This document shows, in pieces, positions 17,491-28,962 of a DNA stretch of 37,491 nucleotides (position 1 is its first letter; the number at the start of each line of letters is the position of its first letter). Below the pieces are notes generated by a model. The model was not told the origin of the DNA, ran no database searches, and saw only the letters and a list, made by a program, of their open reading frames with translations. The position numbers and the translations under genes are program-made. The stretch covers positions 1-37,491 of the forward strand of contig NZ_MUJY01000059.1 of the NCBI RefSeq assembly GCF_002286785.1, given 5' to 3'. The DNA is from Pseudomonas sp. PIC25 (GTDB lineage Bacteria > Pseudomonadota > Gammaproteobacteria > Pseudomonadales > Pseudomonadaceae).

Positions 17491-17546
17491 TTGTGGGAGC
17501 GAGCGAAGAGAAGCCACCTGTAGGGGCGACTTTATTCGCCCCTACA
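17491..17546. repeat. REP-like elements downstream of the acyl-CoA dehydrogenase gene
   Basis: TTGTGGGAGCGAGCG at 17491-17505 is a REP fragment. TGTAGGGGCGA, loop CTTTAT, TCGCCCCTACA (17519-17546) is a perfect 11-bp hairpin of the same family as those after liuD. It may also act as a 3' end for the minus-strand operon ending at 17570. Confidence 0.75.
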
Positions 17547-17569
17547 AAAGCCAGGACGACGGCCTTCTT

Positions 17570-18697
17570 CTACAACCCCCGCGCAATCACCATCCGCTGC
17601 ACGTCGCTGGTGCCTTCGTAAATCTGGCAGACCCGCACGTCGCGGTAGATACGTTCCACCGGGAAGTCGCTCAGGTAGCCGTAGCCACCCAGGGTCTGGA
17701 TGGCCGCCGAACAGACCTTCTCGGCCATCTCCGAGGCGAACAGCTTGGCCATGGAGGCTTCGGTCAGGCAGGCCAGACCGGCTTCGCGCAGGTTGGCGGC
17801 GTGGTGGACCATCTGCCGGGCCACGGCGATCTGCGTGGCCATGTCGGCCAAGCGAAAGGCCACGGCCTGGTGCTCGATCAGCGGCTTGCCGAAGGCGCTG
17901 CGCTCATGGGCGTAGTCGCGGGCAACCTCGAAGGCGGCGCGTGCCATACCCACCGACTGGGCGGCGATGCCGATGCGCCCGCCTTCCAGGTTGGCCAGAG
18001 CGATCCGGTAGCCCTCGCCCTCCTCGCCCAAGCGCAGCTCCGCCGGCACCCGCACATCGTTGAGGACGATCTGGCAGGTGTCCGAGGCATGCTGGCCGAG
18101 TTTGTCCTCCACCCGAGCCACCTGATAGCCGGGGCTGTCAGTGGGCACGATGAAGGCGCTGATGCCCTTCTTGCCGGCCGCCGGATCGGTCACGGCGAAG
18201 ACGATCACCATCCCGGCATGAGCGCCCGAGGTGATGAACTGCTTGGTGCCGTTCAGCACATAGTCCGCCCCGTCGCGCCGCGCGCGGGTTTTCAGCGCGC
18301 TGGCATCCGACCCGGCCTGTGGCTCGGTCAGGGCGAAGGCGCCGAGCATCTCGCCACGCGCCAGCGGGATGAGGAAGTCGCGCTTCTGCGCCTCGCTGCC
18401 GAACTTGAGAATCGGCATGCAGCCCACCGAGTTGTGCACGCTCATGATGGTGGAACAGGCGCCGTCGCCAGCGGCGATCTCCTCCAGCGCCATGGCGTAG
18501 GCCAGATGGCCGGTCTGCGCGCCCCCCCACTCTTCCGGCACCAGCATGCCGAGGAAACCCAGGTCGGCCATTTCGTGGATGGCCTCGGCGGGGAAGCGGT
18601 GCTCGCGATCCCATTCGGCTGCGTTGGGTTTCAGCCGCTCCTGGGCGAACTGGCGGGCGACGTCGCGGATTTGCAGGGCCTCTTCGCTGGGTAGCAT
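17570..18697 (-). CDS. Acyl-CoA dehydrogenase, short-chain type
   Basis: 375 residues, full length for the family. It oxidises an acyl-CoA to the 2-enoyl-CoA with FAD and passes electrons to ETF. Features: N-terminal helical domain with [13 protein letters not shown], the FAD/substrate motif [29 protein letters not shown], the helix [20 protein letters not shown], and [20 protein letters not shown]. The catalytic base is Glu361 in IYEGTSD, the medium/short-chain position, unlike LiuA. ATG 18697 has a strong AAGGAG site. It is the last gene of the minus-strand block. Gene order matches the P. aeruginosa PA2552-PA2557 and P. putida PP_2213-PP_2217 regions, where the dehydrogenase is short-chain specific; that specificity is inferred by analogy. 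Confidence 0.92.
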   Translation of the reverse strand: MLPSEEALQIRDVARQFAQERLKPNAAEWDREHRFPAEAIHEMADLGFLGMLVPEEWGGAQTGHLAYAMALEEIAAGDGACSTIMSVHNSVGCMPILKFGSEAQKRDFLIPLARGEMLGAFALTEPQAGSDASALKTRARRDGADYVLNGTKQFITSGAHAGMVIVFAVTDPAAGKKGISAFIVPTDSPGYQVARVEDKLGQHASDTCQIVLNDVRVPAELRLGEEGEGYRIALANLEGGRIGIAAQSVGMARAAFEVARDYAHERSAFGKPLIEHQAVAFRLADMATQIAVARQMVHHAANLREAGLACLTEASMAKLFASEMAEKVCSAAIQTLGGYGYLSDFPVERIYRDVRVCQIYEGTSDVQRMVIARGL

Positions 18698-18721
18698 GAC
18701 GTTCTCCTTAGAGTCTGCTCA

Positions 18722-18846
18722 AAGTCTCGCGAGCTAGAGCCATGCAAGGCGAAAACAGGCGAGGACGCGGAGTTTACGAGTTGTAAATGAGCAAGTCCGA
18801 GCCTGTTTTCAACGCAGCAGGGCCGACGCGCAGCAGACATTGAATA
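18722..18846. repeat. Long intergenic inverted repeat between dehydrogenase and thiolase genes
   Basis: A ~125-base element filling the gap. Inner perfect arms GAAAACAGGC (18751-18760) and GCCTGTTTTC (18801-18810) lie inside imperfect outer arms (GAGTCTGCTCAA-like and its complement near 18830-18850). It looks like a non-coding dispersed repeat known by appearance from Pseudomonas genomes. It would form a large hairpin in the operon mRNA. Confidence 0.65.
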
Positions 18847-18851
18847 GGCTC

Positions 18852-20033
18852 TTATAGTCGCTCGACCGCCACAGCCGTCGCCTCACCACCGCCAATGCAG
18901 ATGGCGGCAACGCCGCGTTTCAGGTCGTACTGCTTCAGTGCCGACAGCAGTGTCACCAGGATGCGTGCCCCGGATGCTCCAATGGGATGGCCGAGGGCAC
19001 AGGCGCCACCGTGCACGTTGAGTTTATCGTGGGGTAGATCGAGGTCGCGCATAGCCGCCATGGCCACCACGGCAAAGGCTTCGTTGACTTCGAACAGATC
19101 GACCCCACCCAGGGACCAGCCGGTGCGCTCCATCAGCCGTCGCACGGCGCCGATGGGTGCAGTGGGGTACAGGTTCGGCACATCGGCGAAGGAGGCATGC
19201 CCGCGTATCGCCGCCAGCGGCGTCAGCCCGCGCTTCTCCGCCTCCGACAGGCGCATCAGCACCAGCGCGGCGGCGCCGTCGGAAATGGAGCTGGAATTCG
19301 CCGCGGTGACACTGCCCCCCTCGCGAAAGGCCGGCTTGAGGGTCGGGATTTTGTCCAGCTTCGCCTTGGGCGGCTGCTCGTCATGCTCGACGGTACGCAG
19401 CTCCCGGCCAGCCTTGGCCTGCACCGGGACGACTTCGTCGGTGAAGCGGCCGTTGGCGATGGCTTGCTGCGCCCGGGTCAGGGAAGCGATGGCGAAACGG
19501 TCCTGGGCCTCACGGCTGAAACCGTAGGCTTCGGCGCAGTCCTCGGCGAAGGTGCCCATCAGGCGGCCTTTGTCGTAGGCATCTTCCAGGCCGTCGAGGA
19601 ACATGTGGTCGAGCACCCGGCCATGTCCCATGCGATAGCCGGAACGCGCCCGCTCCAGCAGATAAGGCGCATTTGACATGCTTTCCATGCCACCGGCGAC
19701 CACCACGTCGGCGCTGCCGGCACGCAGCAGGTCATGCCCCAGCATCGCGGCCTTCATGCCCGAGCCACACATCTTATTCAGGGTCGAGCAGACGGCCCCG
19801 TGCGCCAGCCCGGCGCCCAAGGCCGCCTGGCGTGCCGGTGCCTGCCCCTGGCCGGCGGGCAGCACGCAACCCATCACCACTTCGTCCACCGCGTCGGCGG
19901 CTAATCCCGCTCGCTCCACGGCGGCCCGAATGGCGGCGGCACCCAGTTCCGCCGCCGTGACGTCCTTGAAGTCACCCAGAAAGCCACCCATGGGGGTGCG
20001 GGCGGCACTGACGATGACGATTGGATCGTTCAT
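18852..20033 (-). CDS. Acetyl-CoA C-acyltransferase (thiolase II type)
   Basis: 393 residues. It cleaves 3-ketoacyl-CoA (or acetoacetyl-CoA) with CoA. The nucleophile is Cys89 in STLNKMCGSGMKA; the second site is His349 (GGACALGHPIGASG) and Cys379 (CIGGGEATA). NEAF and GGMESMSNAPYLL are also present, so it should be active. ATG 20033 is chosen because GAGGTG sits 6-7 bases upstream; an in-frame GTG at 20042 lies inside that ribosome site. It follows the SDR gene by 12 bases. With the SDR and dehydrogenase it completes a beta-oxidation set, except that no enoyl-CoA hydratase is in the block (LiuC across the divergent region is a related enzyme). It could also split acetoacetyl-CoA made by the synthetase at 34554. 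Confidence 0.93.
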   Translation of the reverse strand: MNDPIVIVSAARTPMGGFLGDFKDVTAAELGAAAIRAAVERAGLAADAVDEVVMGCVLPAGQGQAPARQAALGAGLAHGAVCSTLNKMCGSGMKAAMLGHDLLRAGSADVVVAGGMESMSNAPYLLERARSGYRMGHGRVLDHMFLDGLEDAYDKGRLMGTFAEDCAEAYGFSREAQDRFAIASLTRAQQAIANGRFTDEVVPVQAKAGRELRTVEHDEQPPKAKLDKIPTLKPAFREGGSVTAANSSSISDGAAALVLMRLSEAEKRGLTPLAAIRGHASFADVPNLYPTAPIGAVRRLMERTGWSLGGVDLFEVNEAFAVVAMAAMRDLDLPHDKLNVHGGACALGHPIGASGARILVTLLSALKQYDLKRGVAAICIGGGEATAVAVERL

Positions 20034-20045
20034 GGCATTCACCTC

Positions 20046-20813
20046 TTATTTCGCGGCCATGCGGATGGCGCCGTCGAGACGGATCACTTCGCCGTTGAGC
20101 ATGGGATTCTCGATGATGTGGCGAACCAGCGCGGCGTACTCGGCCGGCCGGCCCAGGCGTGGCGGGAACGGCACGCTGGCGCCCAGGCCATCGCGTACTT
20201 CCTGCGGCATCGCGGCCATCATCGGCGTCTCGAAGATGCCGGGGGCAATGCACATCACGCGAATGCCGGAGCGCGCCAGTTCGCGGGCAATCGGCAGGGT
20301 CATACCAACCACGCCGCTCTTCGACGCCGAATAGGCGGCCTGGCCGATCTGCCCATCGAAGGCAGCCACCGAGGCCGTGTTGACGATCACCCCACGCTCG
20401 CCCTCCTCGTTCGGCTCGCCGCGCGCCATGGCCTCGGCGGCCAGGCGCAGCATGTTGAAGGTGCCGATCAGGTTGATGGCAATCACCCGGTTGAAGCTCT
20501 CCAGGCCGTGCACGCCGTTGCGCCCAACGACCTTCTCCGCCGGCGCCACGCCTGCGCAGTTGACCAGCCCGTGCAATGCGCCGAAGGCATCGAGGGCCTG
20601 CTCCACCGCCTGGCAGCCGTCTTCTTCCCGGGTGATGTCCGCGCGCACGAATCGCGCCGCCTCGCCCAGCTCCGCCGCCAGGACCTGGCCGGCTTCGGCG
20701 TTGACGTCCACCAGCACCACCTTGCCGCCGTTTTCCACCAGCAGGCGCGCGGTCGCGGCGCCGAGGCCGGAGCCGCCGCCGGTGATCAGGAATACGCGGT
20801 TGTCGATACGCAC
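20046..20813 (-). CDS. Short-chain 3-hydroxyacyl-CoA dehydrogenase (HSD10-like SDR)
   Basis: 255 residues, classical SDR fold. Cofactor loop TGGGSGLG (11-18), an acidic residue after the second strand (VLVDVN, favouring NAD), NCAGVA (85-90), and the catalytic set Ser148, Tyr161, Lys165 (YSASKSG). The long insertion before the active site ([27 protein letters not shown]) is typical of type-2 3-hydroxyacyl-CoA dehydrogenases, which oxidise 3-hydroxyacyl-CoA, including 2-methyl-branched forms. The start is GTG at 20813 with AGGAG about 9 bases upstream, 24 bases after the ligase stop, in the same operon. Confidence 0.9.
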   Translation of the reverse strand: MRIDNRVFLITGGGSGLGAATARLLVENGGKVVLVDVNAEAGQVLAAELGEAARFVRADITREEDGCQAVEQALDAFGALHGLVNCAGVAPAEKVVGRNGVHGLESFNRVIAINLIGTFNMLRLAAEAMARGEPNEEGERGVIVNTASVAAFDGQIGQAAYSASKSGVVGMTLPIARELARSGIRVMCIAPGIFETPMMAAMPQEVRDGLGASVPFPPRLGRPAEYAALVRHIIENPMLNGEVIRLDGAIRMAAK

Positions 20814-20837
20814 GTCGTCTTTCTCCTCAGTACTGAT

Positions 20838-22499
20838 TCAATTCGCCGCCGCTTGCGGCATGGCCGCCTGCTGGCGGGCGATTTCCTGGTTGCGCAGCAG
20901 AAAGCGCTGGATCTTGCCGCTCGGGGTCTTCGGCAATTCGGCGACGAATTCGATCTCGCGTGGGTAAGCATGGGCCGAAAGTCGCTTGCGTACATGCTGC
21001 TGCAGCTCCGTCGCCAGCTCCGGGCTGCCGGCGTAGCGGCCACCGAGCACCACGAACGCCTTGACGATCTCGGTGCGCTCCGGGTCCGGTTTGCCGATCA
21101 CCGCCGCCTCCACCACCGCCGGGTGTTCGATCAGCGCGCTTTCCACGTCGAAAGGACCGACCCGGTAGCCGGAGGTGGTGATGATGTCGTCCGAGCGGCC
21201 GACGAAGCTGATGCTACCGTCCTCGTTCAGTTCGACTGTGTCGCCGCTCAGGTAGTAGTCGCCGACGAAGGCGCCGGTCGCCATGCCCTGATAGCCGGGA
21301 AACCAGAACAACGGCGAGCGAGCGCGGTCCACGGCGAGGATGCCGGGCACGCCGGGCGGCAGTTCGCGGGCCTGTTCGTCCACCACCACGACACGGTGGC
21401 CCGGCACCGGAAAACCGGCCGCGCCGAGACGCACCGGATGCGCCAGCGCATGGTGATTACATACCACCATGCCCAGTTCGGTCTGGCCGTAATGATCGTG
21501 GATGGTCGTGTCCAGCCGGTCGGCGAACCAGCGGATCACCTCCGGCGTGAGCGGTTCGCCAGCGCTGCTGACGGCACGCAAGCGGCCCTTGAGCGCCGGC
21601 TCCACCTCGTCCGCCGCCGCCAGCAGCAGTCGGTAGGCCGTGGGCGAACCGGCGAGATTGGTGATGGCGTACTTGTCGATGATCCGGCAGGTACTCTCCA
21701 CCGTGAACGGCCCTTCGTAGAAGGTGGTGGCATGGCCGAGGGCGAGCGGCCCGGTGACGGCGTAATAGAGCCCATAGGCCCAGCCCGGATCGGCCAGGTT
21801 CCAGAAGGCGTCGTCGGGACGCAGGCCGATGGCGTCGCGCATGTAGCCGACGAAGGCGAGGATCGCCTTGAGCGGGACCGGCACCGGCTTGGCCAGGCCG
21901 GTGGTGCCCGAGGTGAACATCATCAGGAAGGGGTCTTCGCCGCTGCGCGGCACCGGCTCGCAGTCGGCGGACTGGCGCTCCACCTCGGTCCAGAAATCGA
22001 AGTCGCCGGGACGTGCAGCCTCCCCCTCCGGCATGACGCAGACCACCGGCGGGCAACCGTTCACGTCGTCCAGCTTGGCCCGGTTCGCCGGATCGGTGAC
22101 CACAAGGCGCGTACCGGCGGTGGCGACCCGGTGCTCGATGGCCTTCGGCCCGAACGCGGTGAACAACGGCTGATAGACCGCACCGAGCCGCCAGGTAGCC
22201 AGGATGGTCACCAGCAGTGCCGGCGTGCGCGGCAACATCCCGGCCACACAATCGCCAGGCTGGACGCCCTGTTGGCGCAGGAAATTGGCGAAGCGGGCGG
22301 ATAGTTCGCGGAGCTGACTGAAGCGAAAGACGGCGCTGCTGCCGTCACGGCCTTCCCAATGCAGGGCGATCGCGTCGCTGCCGGCGTGGCGGTCGCAGCA
22401 TTCGACGCAGGCGTTCAGGGCGTCCAGGGAACCGGCCAGGGTATCCCGGGCGGCGGCGGCAAGATCGAACCCGGCAACGGCGGCGGCATGGTCGCGCAT
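20838..22499 (-). CDS. Acyl-CoA synthetase (AMP-binding) of the beta-oxidation block
   Basis: 553 residues, ANL superfamily: it forms acyl-AMP and then acyl-CoA from a free acid. P-loop [35 protein letters not shown], the GDYYLSGDT hinge region, [16 protein letters not shown] and the C-terminal catalytic lysine in [11 protein letters not shown] are all present. It is closest in look to acetyl/propionyl-type and medium-chain synthetases, so a short carboxylic acid substrate is likely; the exact one cannot be read. ATG 22499 has GAGGAG 7 bases upstream. It heads a tight run (ligase, SDR, thiolase, dehydrogenase), with a possible promoter at 22578-22605. Confidence 0.9.
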   Translation of the reverse strand: MRDHAAAVAGFDLAAAARDTLAGSLDALNACVECCDRHAGSDAIALHWEGRDGSSAVFRFSQLRELSARFANFLRQQGVQPGDCVAGMLPRTPALLVTILATWRLGAVYQPLFTAFGPKAIEHRVATAGTRLVVTDPANRAKLDDVNGCPPVVCVMPEGEAARPGDFDFWTEVERQSADCEPVPRSGEDPFLMMFTSGTTGLAKPVPVPLKAILAFVGYMRDAIGLRPDDAFWNLADPGWAYGLYYAVTGPLALGHATTFYEGPFTVESTCRIIDKYAITNLAGSPTAYRLLLAAADEVEPALKGRLRAVSSAGEPLTPEVIRWFADRLDTTIHDHYGQTELGMVVCNHHALAHPVRLGAAGFPVPGHRVVVVDEQARELPPGVPGILAVDRARSPLFWFPGYQGMATGAFVGDYYLSGDTVELNEDGSISFVGRSDDIITTSGYRVGPFDVESALIEHPAVVEAAVIGKPDPERTEIVKAFVVLGGRYAGSPELATELQQHVRKRLSAHAYPREIEFVAELPKTPSGKIQRFLLRNQEIARQQAAMPQAAAN

Positions 22500-22577
22500 G
22501 GCATGACTCCTCGGCTTGTTGTTATCGGAGCTGCCGGGATATTCGCGCCGCGGCCGGTACGCGGCAATGTCGAAAGG

Positions 22578-22605
22578 AACCTATCTGCCTGAGCGTTTTT
22601 GACAA
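22578..22605 (-). promoter_or_regulatory. Possible sigma-70 promoter before the ligase-SDR-thiolase-dehydrogenase genes
   Basis: Minus-strand TTGTCA (22605-22600) and TAGGTT (22583-22578), 16-base spacer, in the 114-base gap after the AraC-type gene. A plausible target of that regulator. Confidence 0.35.
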
Positions 22606-22613
22606 TCTACGGC

Positions 22614-23645
22614 TCAGGGGCCGTCATCCGGCCGCATCAGCCGGCGATATTGGCCGGGCGTCGAGCCAGTCCACTTCTTGAACGCCTTGTAGAACGCACT
22701 GATGTCGGCGAAGCCCAGCTCGGCGGCCAGCGCTTCGAACTGGCTGTCCCCATCCTGGTTCAGCCGGGCGATGGCCAGGTCGCGGCGTACCTGATCCTTA
22801 AGTGCCTGGTAGGACTGCCCTTCCTGGGCCAGTTTGCGCCGCAGCGTCGAGGCCGCCATGAAATAGTGCGCGGCGAGCGCCTCCAGGTCCGGCCAGCGCT
22901 CCGGCCGAAGGCTGCGTAGATAAGCCTTGATCCGCGCCGCCAGGCTCTTCGGGTCGCGGTACTTGACCAGGATGTTGGCCGGTGCGCCGGCGAGGAACCG
23001 CTTCAGTTCCAGCTCGCTGCGGCGAACCGGCAGGTCGAGGCTCTCGGCGTTGAACAGCAGGCGCGACACCGGTTGGTCGAAGCGCAGGTTGTCGCTGAAC
23101 ATCACCCGGTAGTCCTCGATGTAGTCCGGCTTCGGGCAGCGCAGGTCGACCGCGAGAATCGGGATGCGCCGCCCCACCAGCCAGCAGGCCAGACCGTGGA
23201 TGATCATCCAGCAGGTGAAATAGCTGAAGGCACGACGCGGCGCGGCCCGTTCGAGCAACTGGATTTCCGCCAAGCCGCCTTGACGCACCAGCCTCGGCTG
23301 CAGGTCGTCGAAGACCAGGCCGAGGAATCTCGAGGCCAGGCCCAGCGCCCTCTCCAGGTCCGATTCCCCTACGGCGCAGCGGCACAGGAAGGCGAAGCTG
23401 CCGACCTTCATCCGCCGCGGGTTCATGCCAAAGAACTCATCGTCCATGCACGCGGCGATGGACAGCCAGAGCCGCCCGTAGGCTTTCGCCGGCACCCGGG
23501 CGTATGGCTTGTCCAGCCACTCGGCGGCGATCCCGGCGCGGGCCAGCAACCCGCGCTCGTCGTGCCCCTGCCGGCGCAGTTCGAGCAATGCCTCGTTGAC
23601 CAGCCGTATGGATATGGTGCCCTTTTCTACCGACATGCCCGCCAT
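22614..23645 (-). CDS. AraC-family transcriptional regulator
   Basis: 343 residues with the layout of the OruR/ArgR-like AraC branch: an N-terminal Arabinose_bd-type domain (~20-210; LLARAGIAAEWLDKPYARVP, GSFAFLCRCAVGESDLERAL) and a C-terminal double helix-turn-helix (~245-335; MAASTLRRKLAQEGQSYQAL, AAELGFADISAFYKAFKKWT, GSTPGQYRR). It sits inside the catabolic block, between the two ligases, 49 bases after the first and 114 before the second, so it is probably the local activator responding to an acid or acyl-CoA. Two starts are close: ATG 23645 (AGAGGA very near) and ATG 23636. Confidence 0.88.
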   Translation of the reverse strand: MAGMSVEKGTISIRLVNEALLELRRQGHDERGLLARAGIAAEWLDKPYARVPAKAYGRLWLSIAACMDDEFFGMNPRRMKVGSFAFLCRCAVGESDLERALGLASRFLGLVFDDLQPRLVRQGGLAEIQLLERAAPRRAFSYFTCWMIIHGLACWLVGRRIPILAVDLRCPKPDYIEDYRVMFSDNLRFDQPVSRLLFNAESLDLPVRRSELELKRFLAGAPANILVKYRDPKSLAARIKAYLRSLRPERWPDLEALAAHYFMAASTLRRKLAQEGQSYQALKDQVRRDLAIARLNQDGDSQFEALAAELGFADISAFYKAFKKWTGSTPGQYRRLMRPDDGP

Positions 23646-23694
23646 GCTTCCTCTGCGTCAGGCCGGAGAGTCTGCACGGCAGTCCGGCCAGCTT

Positions 23695-25377
<1,683 letters not shown>

Positions 25378-25442
25378 TGGCTTTCCCTTCTTGTGATTGT
25401 TGATGGGGATAGACAAGTACTGGCCGACTACCATATTGGCAC

Positions 25443-25464
25443 ATTACCTTTACGTAAACGTAAA
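25443..25464 (-). promoter_or_regulatory. LiuR-type operator of the divergent ligase
   Basis: Minus-strand reading begins TTTACGTTTACGTAAAGGTA and runs 22 bases, identical to the copy at 25556-25577 but in opposite orientation. The ACGTTTACGT pattern is the known form of LiuR sites in proteobacteria. Confidence 0.8.
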
Positions 25465-25555
25465 TGCATTCGGTTGTCCAGTGACGCTTTGGTCTGATGG
25501 CGAATGAGCAGTACGGGTTCCCTGCTCTTCCCGATTGACAGTCGGTCAACGCAAG

Positions 25556-25577
25556 TTTACGTTTACGTAAAGGTAAT
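25556..25577 (+). promoter_or_regulatory. LiuR-type operator of the liu operon
   Basis: TTTACGTTTACGTAAAGGTA plus two bases, 15 bases before the liuR start codon. A TTGACA at 25535-25540 may be the -35 box, with the operator covering the -10 region, as expected for a MerR-family repressor site. Confidence 0.8.
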
Positions 25578-25592
25578 CCACATAGGCCCGCC

Positions 25593-25988
25593 ATGACGAC
25601 CTACTCCATCTCCGATCTCGCCCGCGAACTGGATGTCACCACCCGCGCCATCCGCTTCTACGAGGAGCAAGGCATGCTCAGCCCGGAGCGCCGTGGCCAG
25701 GAGCGCATTTACAGCCCGAAGGACCTGGTGGCCCTGAAACTGATCCTGCGCGGCAAGCGCATCGGCTTTTCACTGGCCGAGTGCAAGGAACTGATCGACC
25801 TCTACGACCCCAGCAGCGGCAACCGCAAGCAACTGGAGACCTTCATGGAGAAGATCGCCGCCCGTCGCGCCCAGCTCGAACAGCAGTTGCTGGACATCGA
25901 GCAGATGAAGCTGGAGCTGGACACCGCCGAGGAGCGCTGCCTCGCTGCCCTCGCCGAAACCAAACAGAAACAGGGCGCCAGCGCCTGA
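25593..25988 (+). CDS. liuR: MerR-family regulator LiuR of leucine/isovalerate catabolism
   Basis: 131 residues. Residues 1-70 are a MerR winged helix ([40 protein letters not shown]), and residues ~80-125 a coiled-coil dimer helix ending in a short tail without the metal-binding cysteines of metal-sensing MerR proteins. This matches LiuR, which controls the leucine and isovalerate genes. It is first in the operon, 32 bases before liuA, and two identical operator copies flank the divergent promoters, one immediately upstream of its own start. Autoregulation and joint control of the divergent ligase are inferred from the sites. Confidence 0.92.
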   Translation: MTTYSISDLARELDVTTRAIRFYEEQGMLSPERRGQERIYSPKDLVALKLILRGKRIGFSLAECKELIDLYDPSSGNRKQLETFMEKIAARRAQLEQQLLDIEQMKLELDTAEERCLAALAETKQKQGASA

Positions 25989-26020
25989 TCCCCCGAACAA
26001 CGACAATCACAGGTGGAACC

Positions 26021-27184
26021 ATGAGCTATCCGAGCCTCAACTTCGCCCTCGGCGAAACCATCGACATGCTGCGCGAGCAGATCCATGCCTTCGTCGCCAG
26101 CGAGCTGGCTCCACGCGCCGCCGCTATCGACCAGGAAAACCAGTTCCCCATGGACATGTGGCGCAAGTTCGGCGACATGGGCCTGCTCGGCATCACCGTC
26201 GAGGAGGAGTACGGCGGCTCCGGCCTGGGTTACCTGGCCCATGTGGTAGCCATGGAGGAAATCAGCCGTGGCTCGGCCTCGGTCGCTCTCTCCTACGGCG
26301 CCCACTCCAACCTGTGCGTCAACCAGATCAAGCGCAACGGCAATGCCGAGCAGAAAGCCAAGTACCTGCCCAAGCTGGTCTCCGGCGAGCACGTCGGCGC
26401 CCTGGCGATGAGCGAACCCAACGCCGGCTCCGACGTGGTTTCCATGAAGCTGCGCGCCGACCGCAAGGGCGACCGCTTCGTCCTCAACGGCAGCAAGACC
26501 TGGATCACCAACGGCCCGGATGCCAACACCTACGTGATCTACGCCAAGACCGACCTGGACAAGGGCCCGCACGGCATCACCGCGTTCATCGTCGAGCGCG
26601 ACTGGAAGGGTTTCTCCCGCAGCCAGAAGTTCGACAAGCTCGGTATGCGCGGCTCCAACACCTGCGAGCTGTTCTTCGATGACGTCGAAGTACCGGAAGA
26701 AAACGTCCTCGGCGCGGTCAACGGCGGCGTCAAAGTGCTGATGAGCGGGCTCGACTACGAGCGCGTGGTCCTCTCCGGCGGCCCGGTGGGCATCATGCAG
26801 GCGTGCATGGACGTGATCGTCCCCTACATACACGACCGCAAGCAGTTCGGCCAGAGCATCGGCGAGTTCCAGCTGATCCAGGGCAAGGTGGCGGACATGT
26901 ACACCCAGCTCAACGCCAGCCGTGCCTACCTGTATGCCGTGGCCCAGGCTTGCGACCGTGGCGAGACCACCCGCAAGGACGCCGCCGGGGTGATCCTCTA
27001 CACCGCCGAGCGCGCCACCCAGATGGCCCTGGAAGCGATCCAGATTCTCGGCGGCAACGGCTACATCAACGAATTCCCCACCGGACGCCTGCTGCGCGAC
27101 GCCAAGCTCTACGAGATCGGTGCCGGCACCAGCGAAATCCGCCGCATGCTGATCGGCCGCGAGCTGTTCAACGAAACGAAATAA
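26021..27184 (+). CDS. liuA: Isovaleryl-CoA dehydrogenase LiuA
   Basis: 387 residues. It oxidises isovaleryl-CoA to 3-methylcrotonyl-CoA with FAD and donates electrons to ETF. The diagnostic feature is the catalytic base at Glu247 in [13 protein letters not shown], the isovaleryl-CoA dehydrogenase position, while the usual C-terminal Glu is Ala368 in [12 protein letters not shown]. Also present: [76 protein letters not shown] 26021 is preceded by AGGTGG. A 165-base repeat-filled gap separates it from liuB. Confidence 0.97.
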   Translation: MSYPSLNFALGETIDMLREQIHAFVASELAPRAAAIDQENQFPMDMWRKFGDMGLLGITVEEEYGGSGLGYLAHVVAMEEISRGSASVALSYGAHSNLCVNQIKRNGNAEQKAKYLPKLVSGEHVGALAMSEPNAGSDVVSMKLRADRKGDRFVLNGSKTWITNGPDANTYVIYAKTDLDKGPHGITAFIVERDWKGFSRSQKFDKLGMRGSNTCELFFDDVEVPEENVLGAVNGGVKVLMSGLDYERVVLSGGPVGIMQACMDVIVPYIHDRKQFGQSIGEFQLIQGKVADMYTQLNASRAYLYAVAQACDRGETTRKDAAGVILYTAERATQMALEAIQILGGNGYINEFPTGRLLRDAKLYEIGAGTSEIRRMLIGRELFNETK

Positions 27185-27349
27185 AAAGCTACAAGCGGCA
27201 AGCACATGCGCCCGGGGCGCTTCCTTGCAGCTTGAAGCTTCTGGCTTGCAGAGCCGTAGCCCGGATTAGCCTCGGCGCAATCCGGGAACGGTGGGTATGA
27301 CGACGCAAAGTCCCCGGATTGCATCCGGGCTACGAATGGAGCGAGCCGA
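27185..27349. repeat. Nested inverted repeat in the liuA-liuB gap
   Basis: Outer arms GTAGCCCGGAT (27256-27266) and ATCCGGGCTAC (27323-27333) are perfect over 11 bp. Inner arms GCAATCCGGG (27277-27286) and CCCGGATTGC (27313-27322) are perfect over 10 bp. Before them lie short CAAGC/GCTTG-rich direct and inverted pieces (27190-27250). This is a dispersed Pseudomonas repeat type, expected to form a strong hairpin in the liu mRNA. Confidence 0.75.
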
Positions 27350-28957
27350 ATGGCCATCCTGAACACACAGATCAATCCCCGCTCGCCCGAGTTCGCCGCC
27401 AACCGCGAATCGATGCTGGCCCAGGTCAACGAGTTGCGCGCCCTGCTCGGCCGCGTCCATGAAGGCGGCGGCGAAAAGGCGCAACTGCGCCACACCTCGC
27501 GCGGCAAGCTGCTGCCGCGTGAGCGCATCAATCGCCTGCTCGATGCCGGTTCGCCGTTCCTCGAAGTCGGCCAGCTCGCCGCCCATGAGGTCTATGGCGA
27601 AGACGTGCCGGCCGCGGGCGTGGTGGCCGGCATCGGCCGGGTGGAAGGCGTCGAATGCATGATCATCGCCAACGACGCCACGGTGAAAGGCGGCAGCTAC
27701 TACCCGCTCACCGTGAAGAAGCACCTGCGCGCCCAGGCCATCGCCCGGGAGAACCGCCTGCCCTGCATCTACCTGGTGGACTCCGGCGGCGCCAACCTGC
27801 CGCGCCAGGATGAGGTCTTCCCCGACCGTGAGCACTTCGGTCGCATCTTCTTCAACCAGGCCACCATGAGCGCCATGGGCATCCCGCAGATCGCCGTGGT
27901 GATGGGCTCCTGCACCGCTGGCGGCGCCTATGTACCGGCCATGGCCGACGAAACCATCATGGTGCGCAACCAGGCGACCATCTTCCTCGCCGGCCCGCCG
28001 CTGGTGAAGGCCGCCACCGGCGAGGTGGTGAGCGCCGAGGACCTGGGCGGCGCCGACGTGCACTGCAAGACCAGCGGCGTGGCCGACCACTACGCGGAGA
28101 GCGACGAACACGCCCTGGCCCTGGCCCGCCGCTGCGTGGCCAACCTCAACTGGCGCAAGCTGGGCGAGCTGCAGAGCCTGTCGCCGAAGCCGCCGCGTTA
28201 TGACGCCGAAGAGCTGTACGGCGTGATCCCGGCCGACAGCAAGCAACCGTTCGACGTGCGCGAAGTGATCGCCCGCCTGGTGGACGACTCGGCCTTCGAT
28301 GAATTCAAGGCGCTGTTCGGCGCCACCCTGGTCTGCGGCTTCGCCCATCTGCACGGCTACCCCGTGGCGATCCTGGCGAATAACGGCATCCTCTTCGCCG
28401 AAGCGGCGCAGAAAGGCGCCCACTTCATCGAGCTGGCCTGCCAGCGCGGCATCCCGCTGCTGTTCCTGCAGAACATTACCGGCTTCATGGTCGGCCAGAA
28501 ATACGAAGCCGGCGGCATCGCCAAGCATGGCGCCAAGCTGGTCACCGCGGTGGCCTGCGCCCGTGTGCCGAAGTTCACCGTGATCATCGGCGGCAGCTTC
28601 GGCGCCGGCAACTACGGCATGTGCGGCCGCGCCTACGACCCGCGCTTCCTGTGGATGTGGCCGAACGCACGGATCGGCGTGATGGGCGCACAGCAGGCGG
28701 CCGGCGTGCTGGTACAGGTCAAGCGCGAGCAGGCCGAGCGCAGCGGTCAGGCGTTCTCCGACGAGGATGAAGCACGCCTCAAGCAGCCCATCGTCGAGCA
28801 GTACGAGCGCCAGGCCCATGCCTTCTACTCCAGCGCGCGGCTGTGGGACGACGGCGTGATCGACCCGGCGCAGACCCGCGCGGTGTTGGCCCTGGCGATC
28901 TCCGCCAGCCTCAATGCCCCGATCGAGAAGACCACCTTTGGCGTATTCCGGATGTAA
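27350..28957 (+). CDS. liuB: Methylcrotonyl-CoA carboxylase, carboxyltransferase (beta) subunit LiuB
   Basis: 535 residues, the normal length. It transfers the carboxyl group from carboxybiotin on LiuD to 3-methylcrotonyl-CoA, giving 3-methylglutaconyl-CoA. Two crotonase-like halves are visible: the N-half with [19 protein letters not shown] and [19 protein letters not shown], the C-half with [40 protein letters not shown] and [20 protein letters not shown], which hold the oxyanion-forming glycines and the acyl-CoA site. It overlaps or abuts liuC at its stop (TAATG). Confidence 0.97.
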   Translation: MAILNTQINPRSPEFAANRESMLAQVNELRALLGRVHEGGGEKAQLRHTSRGKLLPRERINRLLDAGSPFLEVGQLAAHEVYGEDVPAAGVVAGIGRVEGVECMIIANDATVKGGSYYPLTVKKHLRAQAIARENRLPCIYLVDSGGANLPRQDEVFPDREHFGRIFFNQATMSAMGIPQIAVVMGSCTAGGAYVPAMADETIMVRNQATIFLAGPPLVKAATGEVVSAEDLGGADVHCKTSGVADHYAESDEHALALARRCVANLNWRKLGELQSLSPKPPRYDAEELYGVIPADSKQPFDVREVIARLVDDSAFDEFKALFGATLVCGFAHLHGYPVAILANNGILFAEAAQKGAHFIELACQRGIPLLFLQNITGFMVGQKYEAGGIAKHGAKLVTAVACARVPKFTVIIGGSFGAGNYGMCGRAYDPRFLWMWPNARIGVMGAQQAAGVLVQVKREQAERSGQAFSDEDEARLKQPIVEQYERQAHAFYSSARLWDDGVIDPAQTRAVLALAISASLNAPIEKTTFGVFRM

Positions 28958-28962
28958 TGGCC

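Noticed and set aside
20118-22304. 728-codon plus-strand open frame opposite the SDR and ligase
   Set aside because: Shadow of real minus-strand genes; spans two genes and a gap and has no recognisable domain.
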